From the IMG/VR virus record IMGVR_UViG_3300043446_004515, positions 1 to 52,248 of that record: 52,248 nt of DNA; one strand, written 5' to 3'. Numbering within the stretch: the stretch's first letter is position 1; each line of letters starts with the position of its first letter. The translations under genes were made by a program, and so were the position numbers. The DNA comes from a virus. The notes under the pieces are model-generated. The model worked only from the letters and a program-made list of their open reading frames with translations. It was not told the DNA's origin and did not search any database. This document shows, in pieces, positions 30,548-38,982 of the stretch.

Positions 30548-31354
30548 TTACTCACCTAACATCAACTGAGTGCCGTTAGTTTTGCGGGTTTGTGACCATA
30601 ACCGTTTGATGTCGGCAATATACTCAACGGGAATATAAGGGGCTTGAATAGCCCGCAAACCCTCGCAAATTTTGTCTTGATAACCGTGTTTGGTTAGCCA
30701 GCGTTCAAACTCTTTACCAGTTTTGAATCCTAATTCCCGCCCTAATTCAGCGGTGGATTTACCGGTAAAGGATACCTTGCGATCGCCCTGACAGATTACA
30801 GTCTCAGTGACTTTTTCAATTTTCTCCACAACAGCATCGGGGCGACCCTGGATAAGTGCCAGCATTTGTGGCCCGTGCAAGTCTAGGATTACCTGACTGC
30901 GTTCCATGATGAAACGTTGATCGCTCATCATAGAAGCGTTAGCCTTGGCGATGTCAGATTGTAATTTCATTAACTCAATTTGCTGAGCAAAAGCCGGATC
31001 GACCTTTTCGACTAGCTTCCATTTCTTTTCCGCCTCAATGAAATATTGACGGATTTGATAGCCCTCTTGAGTTTCTGCCATTAGTCCCATGTGTTTCATG
31101 GCATCGCACGTAAGAAAAAAGACTTCAGACTTTGCGCCGCCACCCTGGGGACGTTTCACCATCTCCACATCACGGTGGAAATCGGTTCCCTCATTGAGTT
31201 TCATCAATTTGCGCTTAGCTGAATCCTTGCGGGAATAACCAGCAATCTGCCACGCAATATCAAACGGAACTGAAAACTGTTCACCGTTCTGCTCTTGCTC
31301 CAACCATTGGTCAATTAATGACCGTACATCATAACTTACAATAGCTTCAGACAT
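30548..31354 (-). CDS. antirepressor-like protein (MSV199/AntA-type N-terminal domain)
   Basis: The N-terminal half of this 268-residue protein (IAWQIAGYSRKDSAKRKLMK, FLTCDAMKHMGLMAETQEGYQIRQYFIEAEKKW) matches the MSV199/AntA-AntB style in which a DNA-binding region ends in a G-x-x-x-R-x-Y-F-I-x-x-E-K motif. A coiled coil and a C-terminal KTGKEFERWLTKHGY region follow. Such proteins relieve prophage repression or block competing regulators. The start is preceded by AAGGAGG. A G/C-rich leader hairpin lies upstream, like that of the gene at 14895-15623. Confidence 0.75.
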   Translation of the reverse strand: MSEAIVSYDVRSLIDQWLEQEQNGEQFSVPFDIAWQIAGYSRKDSAKRKLMKLNEGTDFHRDVEMVKRPQGGGAKSEVFFLTCDAMKHMGLMAETQEGYQIRQYFIEAEKKWKLVEKVDPAFAQQIELMKLQSDIAKANASMMSDQRFIMERSQVILDLHGPQMLALIQGRPDAVVEKIEKVTETVICQGDRKVSFTGKSTAELGRELGFKTGKEFERWLTKHGYQDKICEGLRAIQAPYIPVEYIADIKRLWSQTRKTNGTQLMLGE

Positions 31355-31386
31355 TTACGCCTCCTTATTAGGCTAAGTGTTAAAGA

Positions 31387-31408
31387 CCTCCCGTTGATAC
31401 CGGGGGGC
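31387..31408 (-). promoter_or_regulatory. leader hairpin of the antirepressor-like gene
   Basis: CCTCCCG and CGGGGGG arms with a 7-base loop precede the gene by about 30 bases. It is followed on the minus strand by TCTTTAAC and could act as a weak terminator or attenuator. Confidence 0.45.
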
Positions 31409-31424
31409 ACTTTTATTTGTATCT

Positions 31425-31559
31425 CTATTGTAAAACATCTATCAAAATCTCAAATACTTGCATCACCTTGGGAATGTTCACCACCTCATCCGTAGGGTTA
31501 ATGTGGTCAATCACCGACGCTGTAACGGTTTGAAGGTTTTTCCTTGTTACCCTAAACAC
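31425..31559 (-). CDS. possible small protein
   Basis: A 44-codon GTG-started frame lies between the antirepressor-like gene and the promoter at 31588. The product (VFRVTRKNLQTVTASVIDHI at the start) looks protein-like, but no ribosome-binding site or promoter supports it. The rest of the 300-bp gap holds only the leader hairpin and the rightward promoter. Confidence 0.25.
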   Translation of the reverse strand: MFRVTRKNLQTVTASVIDHINPTDEVVNIPKVMQVFEILIDVLQ

Positions 31560-31587
31560 GCCATTTAAAAGATTTTTGGCAAAATGC

Positions 31588-31617
31588 TTGACAGTAAGAT
31601 GATTGAGTGTGTAATAT
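31588..31617 (+). promoter_or_regulatory. phage-type promoter (short form)
   Basis: TTGACA, an 18-bp spacer (gtaagatgattgagtgtg) and TAATAT. The leader has AAGCAAACAACCC and CGAGG before the ATG at 31658. No upstream inverted repeat. Confidence 0.85.
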
Positions 31618-31657
31618 AAAGACAGTTAAGCAAACAACCCAAACGAGGTAACACACC

Positions 31658-31897
31658 ATGATCGCAGTACGTTCTTTTGACTTTCTTGTTTCCATCAACC
31701 TAAACACTGCATGGAATTTAGCAAATGACTGCCATTACTACCAAAAAGAAGGCTCGTTGAACGATATTACAAAAATGCTTAAACGTCATGGAGTAAAAGC
31801 TATTAACAAAGGAGGATTTCGCGGAATGAATTTACAGAATGCTCGATGGCTGTTAGAAAATATACTAGAAAGATTAGACCAAGAAATCTGGAACTAA
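31658..31897 (+). CDS. hypothetical small protein
   Basis: The 79-residue product is helical, with LNTAWNLANDCHYYQ and a C-terminal amphipathic helix LQNARWLLENILERLD. No family recognised. It is a single-gene unit with a phage-type promoter and a following hairpin (CCCCC...GGGGG, 31907-31928). Confidence 0.6.
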   Translation: MIAVRSFDFLVSINLNTAWNLANDCHYYQKEGSLNDITKMLKRHGVKAINKGGFRGMNLQNARWLLENILERLDQEIWN

Positions 31898-31906
31898 AAC
31901 CAAAAG

Positions 31907-31930
31907 CCCCCAACCGAAAGGAAGGGGGTT
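31907..31930 (+). terminator. hairpin after the small gene
   Basis: CCCCC, a 12-base loop and GGGGG followed by TTAACTG. The U tract is weak, so termination strength is uncertain. Confidence 0.5.
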
Positions 31931-31977
31931 AACTGTTAATAATTTTTTGGGAACAAAACAGACCAAGCCTATTCTAA

Positions 31978-32754
31978 CTAGGCAGGCAAGGGCAAACCAG
32001 CCAGCTTACAGGATGCGGCGATCGCCGTCTTAACCGCAGCGGATTCAGCATCGTACAGGGTAGTTTTTAAGTACGGGGGCTGGAAGCTCAGGTTAACCGA
32101 CGGACGACGGATTTCGTTAACGGGGTTAGCGTCACCGTCAATTGTTACTAGTGCAGTCCCAAACGTGTACTCATAGGCGTCGTTAGTGGCGGGTACTGCC
32201 ATGGCAACATTTAACGTGCCGTTGTAGCCGATTTTATTGAGAGCGGCGGGTTGTGCATGATAAAAGAATCCGCGATCACCGGGCTCGATAATCAGGGGAA
32301 TAGAGGGCATAAATGCACGGCTCACCCGTTCCTCTGCGTTTTGTTCACCATAACGGTGGGTTTTCGCGTCCACTTTGCCGACTTCCTCGTTATTGGGTAG
32401 GTCGGTGGTGGGGAGGGTGATCAGACCATAGGTCTTTGCCGTGGCGGCGTCAGCAATTGCGGCTACTGCAGGCTGAATAGCTAGAGTAGTGGCGCCTGTA
32501 CTAATCGATTTCGACTCAGCCGCTACGATAAAATCAGCGCCAAAATACAGATAAGTGCCCTTCTCAATAAAACAAGCGGCGTTAGCTGTTAAAGACGCGG
32601 TAACATCATCTTTAGCAATTGCCGTTTCAACAGAAATCGTGTACTCAGTGGGAGTAGCCGTAGTATTAGCGTGGACTTTAACGAGTGTGCCAACGGTTGA
32701 TACACCTAAGCGCGTATCACCACCTTGGGCAACCAACGAATAATCAACTGGCAT
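31978..32754 (-). CDS. major tail (tube) protein
   Basis: The 258-residue protein is rich in Ala, Thr and Val with an N-terminal TRLGVSTVGTLVKVHANTT region, a central IPLIIEPGDRGFFYH block and a C-terminal acidic helix. Size, composition and position as the last gene of the leftward head-tail operon, after the tail terminator-like gene, point to the tail tube protein. No catalytic motif. Confidence is limited because tube proteins diverge strongly. Confidence 0.6.
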   Translation of the reverse strand: MPVDYSLVAQGGDTRLGVSTVGTLVKVHANTTATPTEYTISVETAIAKDDVTASLTANAACFIEKGTYLYFGADFIVAAESKSISTGATTLAIQPAVAAIADAATAKTYGLITLPTTDLPNNEEVGKVDAKTHRYGEQNAEERVSRAFMPSIPLIIEPGDRGFFYHAQPAALNKIGYNGTLNVAMAVPATNDAYEYTFGTALVTIDGDANPVNEIRRPSVNLSFQPPYLKTTLYDAESAAVKTAIAASCKLAGLPLPA

Positions 32755-32799
32755 AATATCTCCTATAGGTATTAATTAGCCTTTATTACCATTATAAAA

Positions 32800-33228
32800 T
32801 CACAACTTTTCTCGCAATTCGTAGATTTTAAAAGTTAGATTCCATTGGGGATAATTGCCAATCTCAGGGCTAGCGGGAATGTAAATATATTCTAGGCATT
32901 GAAACTGTGCAGACCGCTCTAATAGCATCACGGCGTTAATGCCTTCCTTGCCTGTATGTTGCACTAACGACAGTCGATAGATTTTTTCAGAATAAACATT
33001 ACCTGTTGATAACGGCTTAATTTGTCTGGCTTGGGGATAATTTAAAACACATTCTAACCCGGTAACACCGTTAACTTCGGGTACTTGTCCAATTGCAAAA
33101 GCAGTATTTGTAAAGCCGTTTTGGTATTGGTATTGTCCCATTAAGCCATAGTTAGTGACCCGTCCTTGATTATTACGGATAACGCCAAAAATAGACTCAA
33201 TAATCGCTTTTAGCTCAATGGGATTCAT
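32800..33228 (-). CDS. putative tail terminator / completion protein
   Basis: The 142-residue product has an initial helix (LKAIIESIFGVIR) and several strands (LECVLNYPQARQI, QWNLTFKIYELREKL), the usual plan of tail terminator proteins that cap the tube. It lies between the DUF2163 gene and the tube protein gene, ending one base from the former. Assignment by position and size. Confidence 0.55.
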   Translation of the reverse strand: MNPIELKAIIESIFGVIRNNQGRVTNYGLMGQYQYQNGFTNTAFAIGQVPEVNGVTGLECVLNYPQARQIKPLSTGNVYSEKIYRLSLVQHTGKEGINAVMLLERSAQFQCLEYIYIPASPEIGNYPQWNLTFKIYELREKL

Positions 33229-33229
33229 G

Positions 33230-34153
33230 CTACCTTCTCAACTGTTCTTTAGTGGGGAAATAATGAGCACCATCGGCAATACCGCCATATCTAGCAGCGT
33301 TATTAAACTTATAACGACAGAATACCATTGAGCCATCACAACCGGGAATTAACTCTAGTGTATCGCCTATATTTACGGCATAGGGCGGTATTTGTAAAAT
33401 ATTAATCCCCACACTTCCCCCACTAGAAAATACGTCCCTGATTGGTAATTTATAGCCTGCATTATTACCAGTTAAAAATCTGATATACCCCGCCCCCGCT
33501 TGCCAATTATAAATCTGTTCTTTACCACCAAAACCTGGAAAGTTGGTAGCAGCAATAACAAATTGATAAATTCCCGCCGTAAACCCTGTTACGCTAGTTA
33601 CAGTACCGTTAGTGGTAAAACTAGCGATATTAACACCACATCTGGGGTCTTGTAGTCGTTTTAGGTAACGACAATTACGGGACAAACCTTGGAATACGGA
33701 TTGATTCAAAATATCAGCGGTAGTCCTAATGGTAACTTCCCAGGTCTGATCAGTCTTTTTAACCTGTCCCCACCGCCCCACGGCTAACACTTTAACGACG
33801 CTACCAATTAAAAAGTTACCAATAAAAACGGTAACTTTGGCATCATTATATTTCCCGGCCCTAAGGTCAATGTCGCTTAACATCTCGCTATCAATTAACC
33901 CTTTAACATCAAAATTATTAGACTCAATCGCCGCTGATTTCTTAACGCTAGACGGACTAATGGCGGTGTTAGGATAATAAACAATCCCCTCAATAGCGAC
34001 GGCTCTATCTAGTGATGTAAAGCCAATTGTTTCGAGGTCGGTAGCGATTTTAATAAAATGAGCCCAGAGTTTAACTTCCGCTCCGGCGGTGTTTAAGACC
34101 TGAATAAAACTTAGCCCATTAACTTCAAATACAGGACGGGAATAGGTTGTCAT
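33230..34153 (-). CDS. DUF2163 tail hub protein
   Basis: The 307-residue protein has the DUF2163 N-terminal half (ELKLWAHF-like LWAHFIKIATD and SSVKKSAAIESNNFDVKGL) and the C-terminal block PGCDGSMVFCRYKFNNAARYGG typical of the BR0599 family. Four conserved cysteines, two in NCRYLKRLQDPRC and two in CDGSMVFC, correspond to the cluster that in lambda gpL and related hub proteins holds an iron-sulphur centre. It would sit in the baseplate with DUF2460 and the J-like protein. Its start overlaps the upstream connector gene by 4 bases. Confidence 0.8.
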   Translation of the reverse strand: MTTYSRPVFEVNGLSFIQVLNTAGAEVKLWAHFIKIATDLETIGFTSLDRAVAIEGIVYYPNTAISPSSVKKSAAIESNNFDVKGLIDSEMLSDIDLRAGKYNDAKVTVFIGNFLIGSVVKVLAVGRWGQVKKTDQTWEVTIRTTADILNQSVFQGLSRNCRYLKRLQDPRCGVNIASFTTNGTVTSVTGFTAGIYQFVIAATNFPGFGGKEQIYNWQAGAGYIRFLTGNNAGYKLPIRDVFSSGGSVGINILQIPPYAVNIGDTLELIPGCDGSMVFCRYKFNNAARYGGIADGAHYFPTKEQLRR

Positions 34154-34503
34154 ATTGTAAACCCTCCATAATAATTAGCAGTCAAAAATCGCTTTAATCT
34201 AACGCCATATTTATTGCCGCTATAATCCCCTGGCTCCGTAGCGGTGGTATTGTATTCAATAACATCCTCTAACGACTCAATGCGTTTAATATTGCCAGTC
34301 AGGTAGGCATTAGTTGGGACGTAGGATTCAATCTCAAACGCTACTCTAAGGGCGATCGCATGAGTTTGAATGTCAAAATTGTCCAAGCCACTATAACTAT
34401 TAGTTTCCAGTTCAATCTGTTGAATTAATGATTCTAAAACATCTTCATTAATCCGTCCCTCAAACTCAGGAAACTTAGTTAAAAATACGTCAACGGTTAA
34501 CAT
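34150..34503 (-). CDS. head-tail connector protein (DUF4054-like)
   Basis: The 117-residue helical protein begins LTVDVFLTKFPEFEGRINED, typical of head-tail connector (gp6/DUF4054-like) proteins, and lies between the capsid and DUF2163 genes. It would join the portal to the tail. Confidence 0.65.
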   Translation of the reverse strand: MLTVDVFLTKFPEFEGRINEDVLESLIQQIELETNSYSGLDNFDIQTHAIALRVAFEIESYVPTNAYLTGNIKRIESLEDVIEYNTTATEPGDYSGNKYGVRLKRFLTANYYGGFTI

Positions 34504-34541
34504 TTTATTGACTCATGACAATATAAACTATATTAAACAAT

Positions 34542-34562
34542 TAACCCCCAATTAAGGGGGTC
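34542..34562 (-). terminator. hairpin after the small head gene
   Basis: On the minus strand ACCCCC TTAATT GGGGGT followed by TAATTGTTT lies between the small gene and the connector gene. Probably a weak terminator adjusting capsid versus tail expression. Confidence 0.55.
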
Positions 34563-34578
34563 ATCAGCGCTGATGGGT

Positions 34579-34830
34579 TTACTTTTCCGGCATTTCTAAC
34601 AGAATAGGAGTTGTAGATTTCGGCTGTCGTTTCCGTTTAACAACTGGGTCGCTATCGCCGTCATCAAACATGCCTAATTCAATAAATTTATCAAACTCAG
34701 GATGAGATTTTAGCGCGTCAACTTGAGTCTCAGTTAAATCGTTAACGCCTGCTTTTAGCGTGACTTTTGCCATTCTAAAAACGTTAGATTTTGCCATGGG
34801 ATTTAGTTCGGGATTGTAGATTAATTTCAT
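34579..34830 (-). CDS. small head-operon protein
   Basis: The 83-residue product (72 from the Met at position 12) has TLKAGVNDLTETQVDALKSHPEFDKFIELGMF and a basic C-terminus. Small proteins of this TxxQvxxLkxxPxF type often lie just after the major capsid gene in siphophages; their role is unknown. Eleven bases from the capsid gene stop. Confidence 0.6.
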   Translation of the reverse strand: MKLIYNPELNPMAKSNVFRMAKVTLKAGVNDLTETQVDALKSHPEFDKFIELGMFDDGDSDPVVKRKRQPKSTTPILLEMPEK

Positions 34831-34840
34831 CTATTCCCCC

Positions 34841-35806
34841 CTAAATACCAACAGACAGTTTAGGTACATAGCGATACTCAAACTGATCAGGAAAATCGAT
34901 TCGGACTTGACCAATATCTTTCATGAATACCTGAGTATAAGTACCCATGTCATAACTCAACGGCAACCGTCGGGGATCGTTATAGGAACGGCTTGCCACC
35001 ATGTCGTTAACCGGGGCAATCATCACCAGGTCTTTGTTAGTGCCAGCGGATTGAAGTCCGTACGCCACCAACACTTCAGACTTGCATTCTTCGAGGGCGA
35101 CAAATCCGCGCAACGTACCACCGGAAGACGGGCCTAGATTTTGCAGAATTGAACTGATTACAGTAACACTGGTATTAGGCAGAAATTGAGTAGACCAGTA
35201 GTTAATTAGCCGACGAGGGGCAACAATTACCGACACCTGAGCAACGTTGTTAGTGCGGTCAGGTAGTCCCGTATAACAATCATTCAAAAAGGCAATAGAG
35301 TCTAAAGCGTCAGTGCCAGAGTTGCTTGGATCGTAGCTAGAGTTTTCGCTAGGAACGTCAGGATTGTTAAAAAATCCCGTAATACCATGATCAGCACTAC
35401 CAGCTAATACAAATTTCTGTTCTGCCTCAGCAAACACGCGAGGCACAAAACTAGAGCGACGGGTGACAATATCGCGGGGTGTAGAACGGTTTGCATTGGC
35501 ATAATTAGCCCGTTCCAACTCCACATGATTCCATTGAACGCCAGTGACCAAGGTCATTACTCGATAACCCTGTTCATCTTCCGTAAAAGAGATCAATGGA
35601 AGATCTTTGGAATCCCCAGAGTAAAACTTGGCTTCCCCAGCTTGCTCCATTAGCTCTTTAGATTCATATTGAACCCCAACCGGTAAATCAGCGGTAGCGG
35701 GAATTAATGCCCCATCAGCAATGGGCAGTTCGGGCATTGGACGGGTTAAAACGCCTGGTAATTTGCGCTCTAATTCCCGATTTAAAATATTACGAAAATC
35801 AGTCAT
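34841..35806 (-). CDS. major capsid protein (DUF2184-like)
   Basis: The 321-residue protein has the HK97-fold pattern of the DUF2184 family: a charged N-arm, a GAALIPATADLP-like loop, YRVMTLVTGVQWNHVEL, a GITGFFNNPDV block typical of these capsids, and a C-terminal YTQVFMKDIGQVRIDFPDQF. It lies directly after the cement and protease/scaffold genes. It would form the icosahedral shell. Confidence 0.8.
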   Translation of the reverse strand: MTDFRNILNRELERKLPGVLTRPMPELPIADGALIPATADLPVGVQYESKELMEQAGEAKFYSGDSKDLPLISFTEDEQGYRVMTLVTGVQWNHVELERANYANANRSTPRDIVTRRSSFVPRVFAEAEQKFVLAGSADHGITGFFNNPDVPSENSSYDPSNSGTDALDSIAFLNDCYTGLPDRTNNVAQVSVIVAPRRLINYWSTQFLPNTSVTVISSILQNLGPSSGGTLRGFVALEECKSEVLVAYGLQSAGTNKDLVMIAPVNDMVASRSYNDPRRLPLSYDMGTYTQVFMKDIGQVRIDFPDQFEYRYVPKLSVGI

Positions 35807-35820
35807 TTTTAAATTACCTC

Positions 35821-36336
35821 CTACAAATCTACTTCAACACGAACTAACTGACCGGCTACTGCGTCAGACAACAATTTTAAGCCAGTAATCAAATCAGCTT
35901 TACTAGTATCCGCATTAGCTCGAATCCGTCCTAGAGCCTCGTTAGCACCGGGGGTACTATTGGCAGTATGGCGGAAATAAATAGCCGCCCCTTTGGTGAT
36001 GTTGGTTTCTGGCAACATCCAAATGATAGCTTTTTTAGCTAGGGTCAGGGGATAGTCAGGCGGTGTACCAGCATTACCCGAAAACTGACTGTTAGCCCCA
36101 TAATGTGCCAAGGCGATAGAAACACCCGCGACAGTTTGGCTAGCAGCGGATGGCAATCCCTGACCGCCAGATTTATTAACTACAACCCGACCAAAAGGAA
36201 TTGGCGTAGAATCGGCATTAATAAACCCTTCTAAAGTGCCCCGTAAATCAAAATTGACGGTAGTAGCAGCGGGTGCGCCTTCATAGCCTTTAGGAGAAAA
36301 ATAGGAATAATTCTTGAGTGAAATGTCAGTAGCCAT
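35821..36336 (-). CDS. structural cement / decoration protein
   Basis: The 171-residue protein (SLKNYSYFSPKGYEGAPAAT at the N-terminus; PFGRVVVNKSGGQGLP; GVSIALAHYGANSQ) resembles gp24-type structural cement proteins with a small beta tulip/barrel. Located between protease/scaffold and major capsid, as is usual. Confidence 0.7.
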   Translation of the reverse strand: MATDISLKNYSYFSPKGYEGAPAATTVNFDLRGTLEGFINADSTPIPFGRVVVNKSGGQGLPSAASQTVAGVSIALAHYGANSQFSGNAGTPPDYPLTLAKKAIIWMLPETNITKGAAIYFRHTANSTPGANEALGRIRANADTSKADLITGLKLLSDAVAGQLVRVEVDL

Positions 36337-36338
36337 TG

Positions 36339-37538
36339 TTAGTTACTCCCAAAAATAGAGTAGGCATTTTTGGCGATGCGTTCATTGTGAGCAGCAAAAG
36401 CAGCCGCTAAACTATCGCCATTTGATTCTTGCTTAGTACTATCTAACAGTTGCTTAGCGGGCGATTCTTGTTTCGGCGCAAACTGTAACCCCGCGTAGAA
36501 AGCGTCGACGTAATCGTCAGATTTATCGGACAGGTCTAAGTTTTTTTGCGCTTTAACCGCCGCTCGTTTGAGGTCAGCAACGGACATCCCAAACACGTCA
36601 TCACCGCTGTCATTTAACATCGGTTTAACTTCGGAATAGGTCTGTAGCCAAGCCTTGCGATAATTAGCGTCAGCGTTAACGGTAGCCGCATCATTCAACT
36701 TAACTTTGGTGGCTTCGAGTTCACCTTTAGCAGCGTCAAGTTGTTTAGTCAGGCTAGCGGTTTGTGCTTCCAATTCAGATTGACGATCGCCGGCATCGGA
36801 CAGGGTTTTTAGCTTAGCCGTTAATTCTTGATTGTCTTTAGTTAACGATTCAAAAGTTTTGTAAATGTCACGGGCGTTATCCCCCGACAGGTCAACAGTA
36901 GAACCGTCAAACAGACTGATGGTAAATTTCTTTTCCATAGTAGTTTTTTTAGAGTGTTCACTATCTATAATAATACTTTCATTTTGGCTATCAAAAGTAG
37001 CTTTATCCCCTGCTCTGGCTTTATTAACTAGTGCAACGTGATTACCGTTTAAGTCTTTAACTACCAGGTCATAATTTTCTACCTTGCCTTTCTCTACCGT
37101 TCCCAGTTCATCTATCCATTGACCGGCATAATCTTCTAACTCAACTTGATTCGCCCCAACGCTTAGCTGATCGTAGCCATCAAAAAATGCTTTGATCGCC
37201 TTTTTGTGGGTTAGCAAAATTTTGCCTTTAGCCCATCCCGTCGCGTCATCGTACCAGGTGTCTGTAATCGTCCCAGCAAACTCCCTATCTGAGTTTTGAA
37301 TACTAACGCCGCCCTGGGGGTGATTGACCGTTACCGGCTTGTTTTTGAGCCGCTCAGCCGTAGCTCTAACCACGTCGGCACTACGGTATAGCCGATAGAT
37401 TTTGCTGGGGTCTTTACCCAGTTCCTTACCGCTATAGGGCATCACCCCAACACGGGCTAGATTGCCAGTCAATTCTAGGAAACCCTCATCAGTGATCTTT
37501 GCCGACGATGGTAACGTCCTGAAATCATCCAAAATCAT
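36339..37538 (-). CDS. prohead protease-scaffold fusion (DUF2213-like)
   Basis: The 399-residue protein has a DUF2213 N-terminal domain (GFLELTGNLARVGVMPY, then KPVTVNHPQGGVSIQN with a possible catalytic His-Pro, and GTITDTWYDDATGWAKGKI) followed by a coiled-coil scaffold (residues about 230-300) and a C-terminal tail ending in YSIFGSN. Self-cleaving protease-scaffold fusions assemble and mature HK97-type heads. An internal MEKKFTISLFDG near 202 could start a scaffold-only form. First gene of the leftward head-tail operon, next to cassette copy 6. Confidence 0.75.
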   Translation of the reverse strand: MILDDFRTLPSSAKITDEGFLELTGNLARVGVMPYSGKELGKDPSKIYRLYRSADVVRATAERLKNKPVTVNHPQGGVSIQNSDREFAGTITDTWYDDATGWAKGKILLTHKKAIKAFFDGYDQLSVGANQVELEDYAGQWIDELGTVEKGKVENYDLVVKDLNGNHVALVNKARAGDKATFDSQNESIIIDSEHSKKTTMEKKFTISLFDGSTVDLSGDNARDIYKTFESLTKDNQELTAKLKTLSDAGDRQSELEAQTASLTKQLDAAKGELEATKVKLNDAATVNADANYRKAWLQTYSEVKPMLNDSGDDVFGMSVADLKRAAVKAQKNLDLSDKSDDYVDAFYAGLQFAPKQESPAKQLLDSTKQESNGDSLAAAFAAHNERIAKNAYSIFGSN

Positions 37539-37585
37539 TTGATTACTCCTTAACTATCTACTCCCATATTAGATATTTGGGCAGT

Positions 37586-37713
37586 GTTAACCCTGTTATA
37601 AGTTTCTATAAGGGGGTTAACACCCTCAAAGCTATACAGGGTAAGGGTTCTAGGATTTTAGGGATTTTGGTTAAAATAGGGTGTTGTCAGTAAGACGGTT
37701 AGGTGTGTTATAG
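37586..37713 (+). promoter_or_regulatory. 128-bp regulatory cassette, copy 4 along the window (type B)
   Basis: Inverted repeat GTTAACCC/GGGTTAAC (37586-37621), 62 bp, TTGTCA (37684-37689), 18 bp and TTATAG (37708-37713). The leader has AAGCAAACAACAGAGG. It faces the gene at 37749 and shares the divergent region with the capsid operon, whose probable -10 is TAATAT at 37571-37566. Confidence 0.85.
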
Positions 37714-37748
37714 TGATGGAAGTTAAGCAAACAACAGAGGCGACTGCT

Positions 37749-38030
37749 ATGAAAACCTGTTTTAATTGCCGGTGGCTCACCTCTGAGTCCGAAATAGGTA
37801 CATTCTGTCAAAAAAACCTAGACCATCCTGTAAATGATGATTTAAGTCCCGGTAAAGCGGCGATCACTATTGCTGCTAATTGCCAGAGCTATGAGTTTGC
37901 AGACGACGACCCGACCGACCTCGACCCTAATCGTTATGACATTTATAGCGATGTTCTGAGACTCCAGGGCATGGGACTGTTAGATAAAAATGGGATGCCT
38001 ACCGATGCCTTTTTTGAGTGTTTAGTCTAA
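37749..38030 (+). CDS. small cysteine-motif protein
   Basis: The ATG at 37749 follows AGAGG; a longer frame starting at 37713 is rejected because it begins at the transcript start. The 93-residue product opens MKTCFNCRWLTSESEIGTFC, a three-cysteine possible metal site with a fourth in NCQSYEF, and ends in a helical GMGLLDKNGMPTDAFFE. Such short CxxC...C...C proteins are frequent in phages; function unknown. A terminator follows at 38059-38088. Confidence 0.6.
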   Translation: MKTCFNCRWLTSESEIGTFCQKNLDHPVNDDLSPGKAAITIAANCQSYEFADDDPTDLDPNRYDIYSDVLRLQGMGLLDKNGMPTDAFFECLV

Positions 38031-38058
38031 TCATTTGCCCATCAGAATAAAACATCTT

Positions 38059-38088
38059 AAGCCCTGTCATTCGTTTGGCGGGGCTTTT
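38059..38088 (+). terminator. terminator between the cysteine-motif gene and the KilA-N gene
   Basis: AAGCCC, a 16-base loop, GGGCTTTT. Its place inside a longer open frame argues that the KilA-N gene starts downstream, at 38158. Confidence 0.6.
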
Positions 38089-38157
38089 ACAATAGAAAGA
38101 CCGGTCGCGGAATTGGAGTTCCCACCGGCTGTAACTTTATCTCAGAGGAAAGTCACC

Positions 38158-38931
38158 TTGACTACTAATTTAGTTTCGTTCGACTATAACGGTCAATCCA
38201 TCCATAAGCGCGAAGACGGATACATCAACTTAACCCAGATGTGCCAAGTCAATGGCAAGCGGTTAGACAACTGGATTCGCCTTAAGTCCACTCAGTCCTA
38301 TTTGGCAACACTTTCAAACTCACTCAATTCTGAGGTAGTTTGCTCAGAGGAGGGCGCTAATGGGGGAACGTGGGGACATCCTAGCGTTGCGATTAATTTG
38401 GCCCGGTGGTTATCTGATGAGTTTGCGGTATGGTGTGATGCTCACATTTTTAACCTAATGGAGACTGGTAGCACTAGCCTATCTATTGACCCCATGGAGG
38501 AAATGCGACTCAAAATCGAGTTAACCCGATTGGAAAATCAAAAAGTACAGGCTGAATTGTCTTTAATCCAATTTCGCCATACCGTTGTCACTATTTGCCC
38601 TGAAGCTGTACAACAAAAAATCTTAGGTTACTCCACGGTCAAGGAAATTGAATACCGCGATCGCATCATTAAGGATGACGATGTGATTAACGATGGTGGC
38701 ACGGTGACTAAGGCTGAATTATGCAAGCGCTACGGCATTGTTAACCGCAAAGGTACCCCGGACTATAAACGGCTTAATTCTGTCATCGAAGATTCTGGGC
38801 TATTAGACAAGCCGGAAGCATGGCAGATGTCAATGTACATCCAAGAAAACCAACAGCTAAAACGGGATTATGTAGGGGAATTAGACCGCTACTTTGAACG
38901 GATGCCTCGCCCTCGCTACATTGTCGAATAA
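38158..38931 (+). CDS. KilA-N domain DNA-binding protein
   Basis: The N-terminal 100 residues match KilA-N: DGYINLTQMCQVNGKRLDNW, RLKSTQSYLATL, then GTWGHPSVAINLARWLSDEF. KilA-N proteins bind DNA and act as phage regulators or antirepressors. A TTG at 38158 with AGAGGAA seven bases before it is the best start; an upstream TTG-started frame would run through a terminator. The C-terminal half is helical with a KRYGIVNRKGTPDYKRLNSV segment. With the genes at 14895 and 30548 it makes three phage-type regulators of different families. Confidence 0.85.
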   Translation: MTTNLVSFDYNGQSIHKREDGYINLTQMCQVNGKRLDNWIRLKSTQSYLATLSNSLNSEVVCSEEGANGGTWGHPSVAINLARWLSDEFAVWCDAHIFNLMETGSTSLSIDPMEEMRLKIELTRLENQKVQAELSLIQFRHTVVTICPEAVQQKILGYSTVKEIEYRDRIIKDDDVINDGGTVTKAELCKRYGIVNRKGTPDYKRLNSVIEDSGLLDKPEAWQMSMYIQENQQLKRDYVGELDRYFERMPRPRYIVE

Positions 38932-38956
38932 ATCATCAAACATCCGTAAACCTATC

Positions 38957-38982
38957 ACCCGTTCTATATTGGGCGGGTTTTT
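38957..38982 (+). terminator. terminator after the KilA-N gene
   Basis: ACCCG ttctatattggg CGGGT with TTTTT. Twenty-five of 27 bases match the hairpin at about 14847-14873 on the other strand. Confidence 0.75.
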
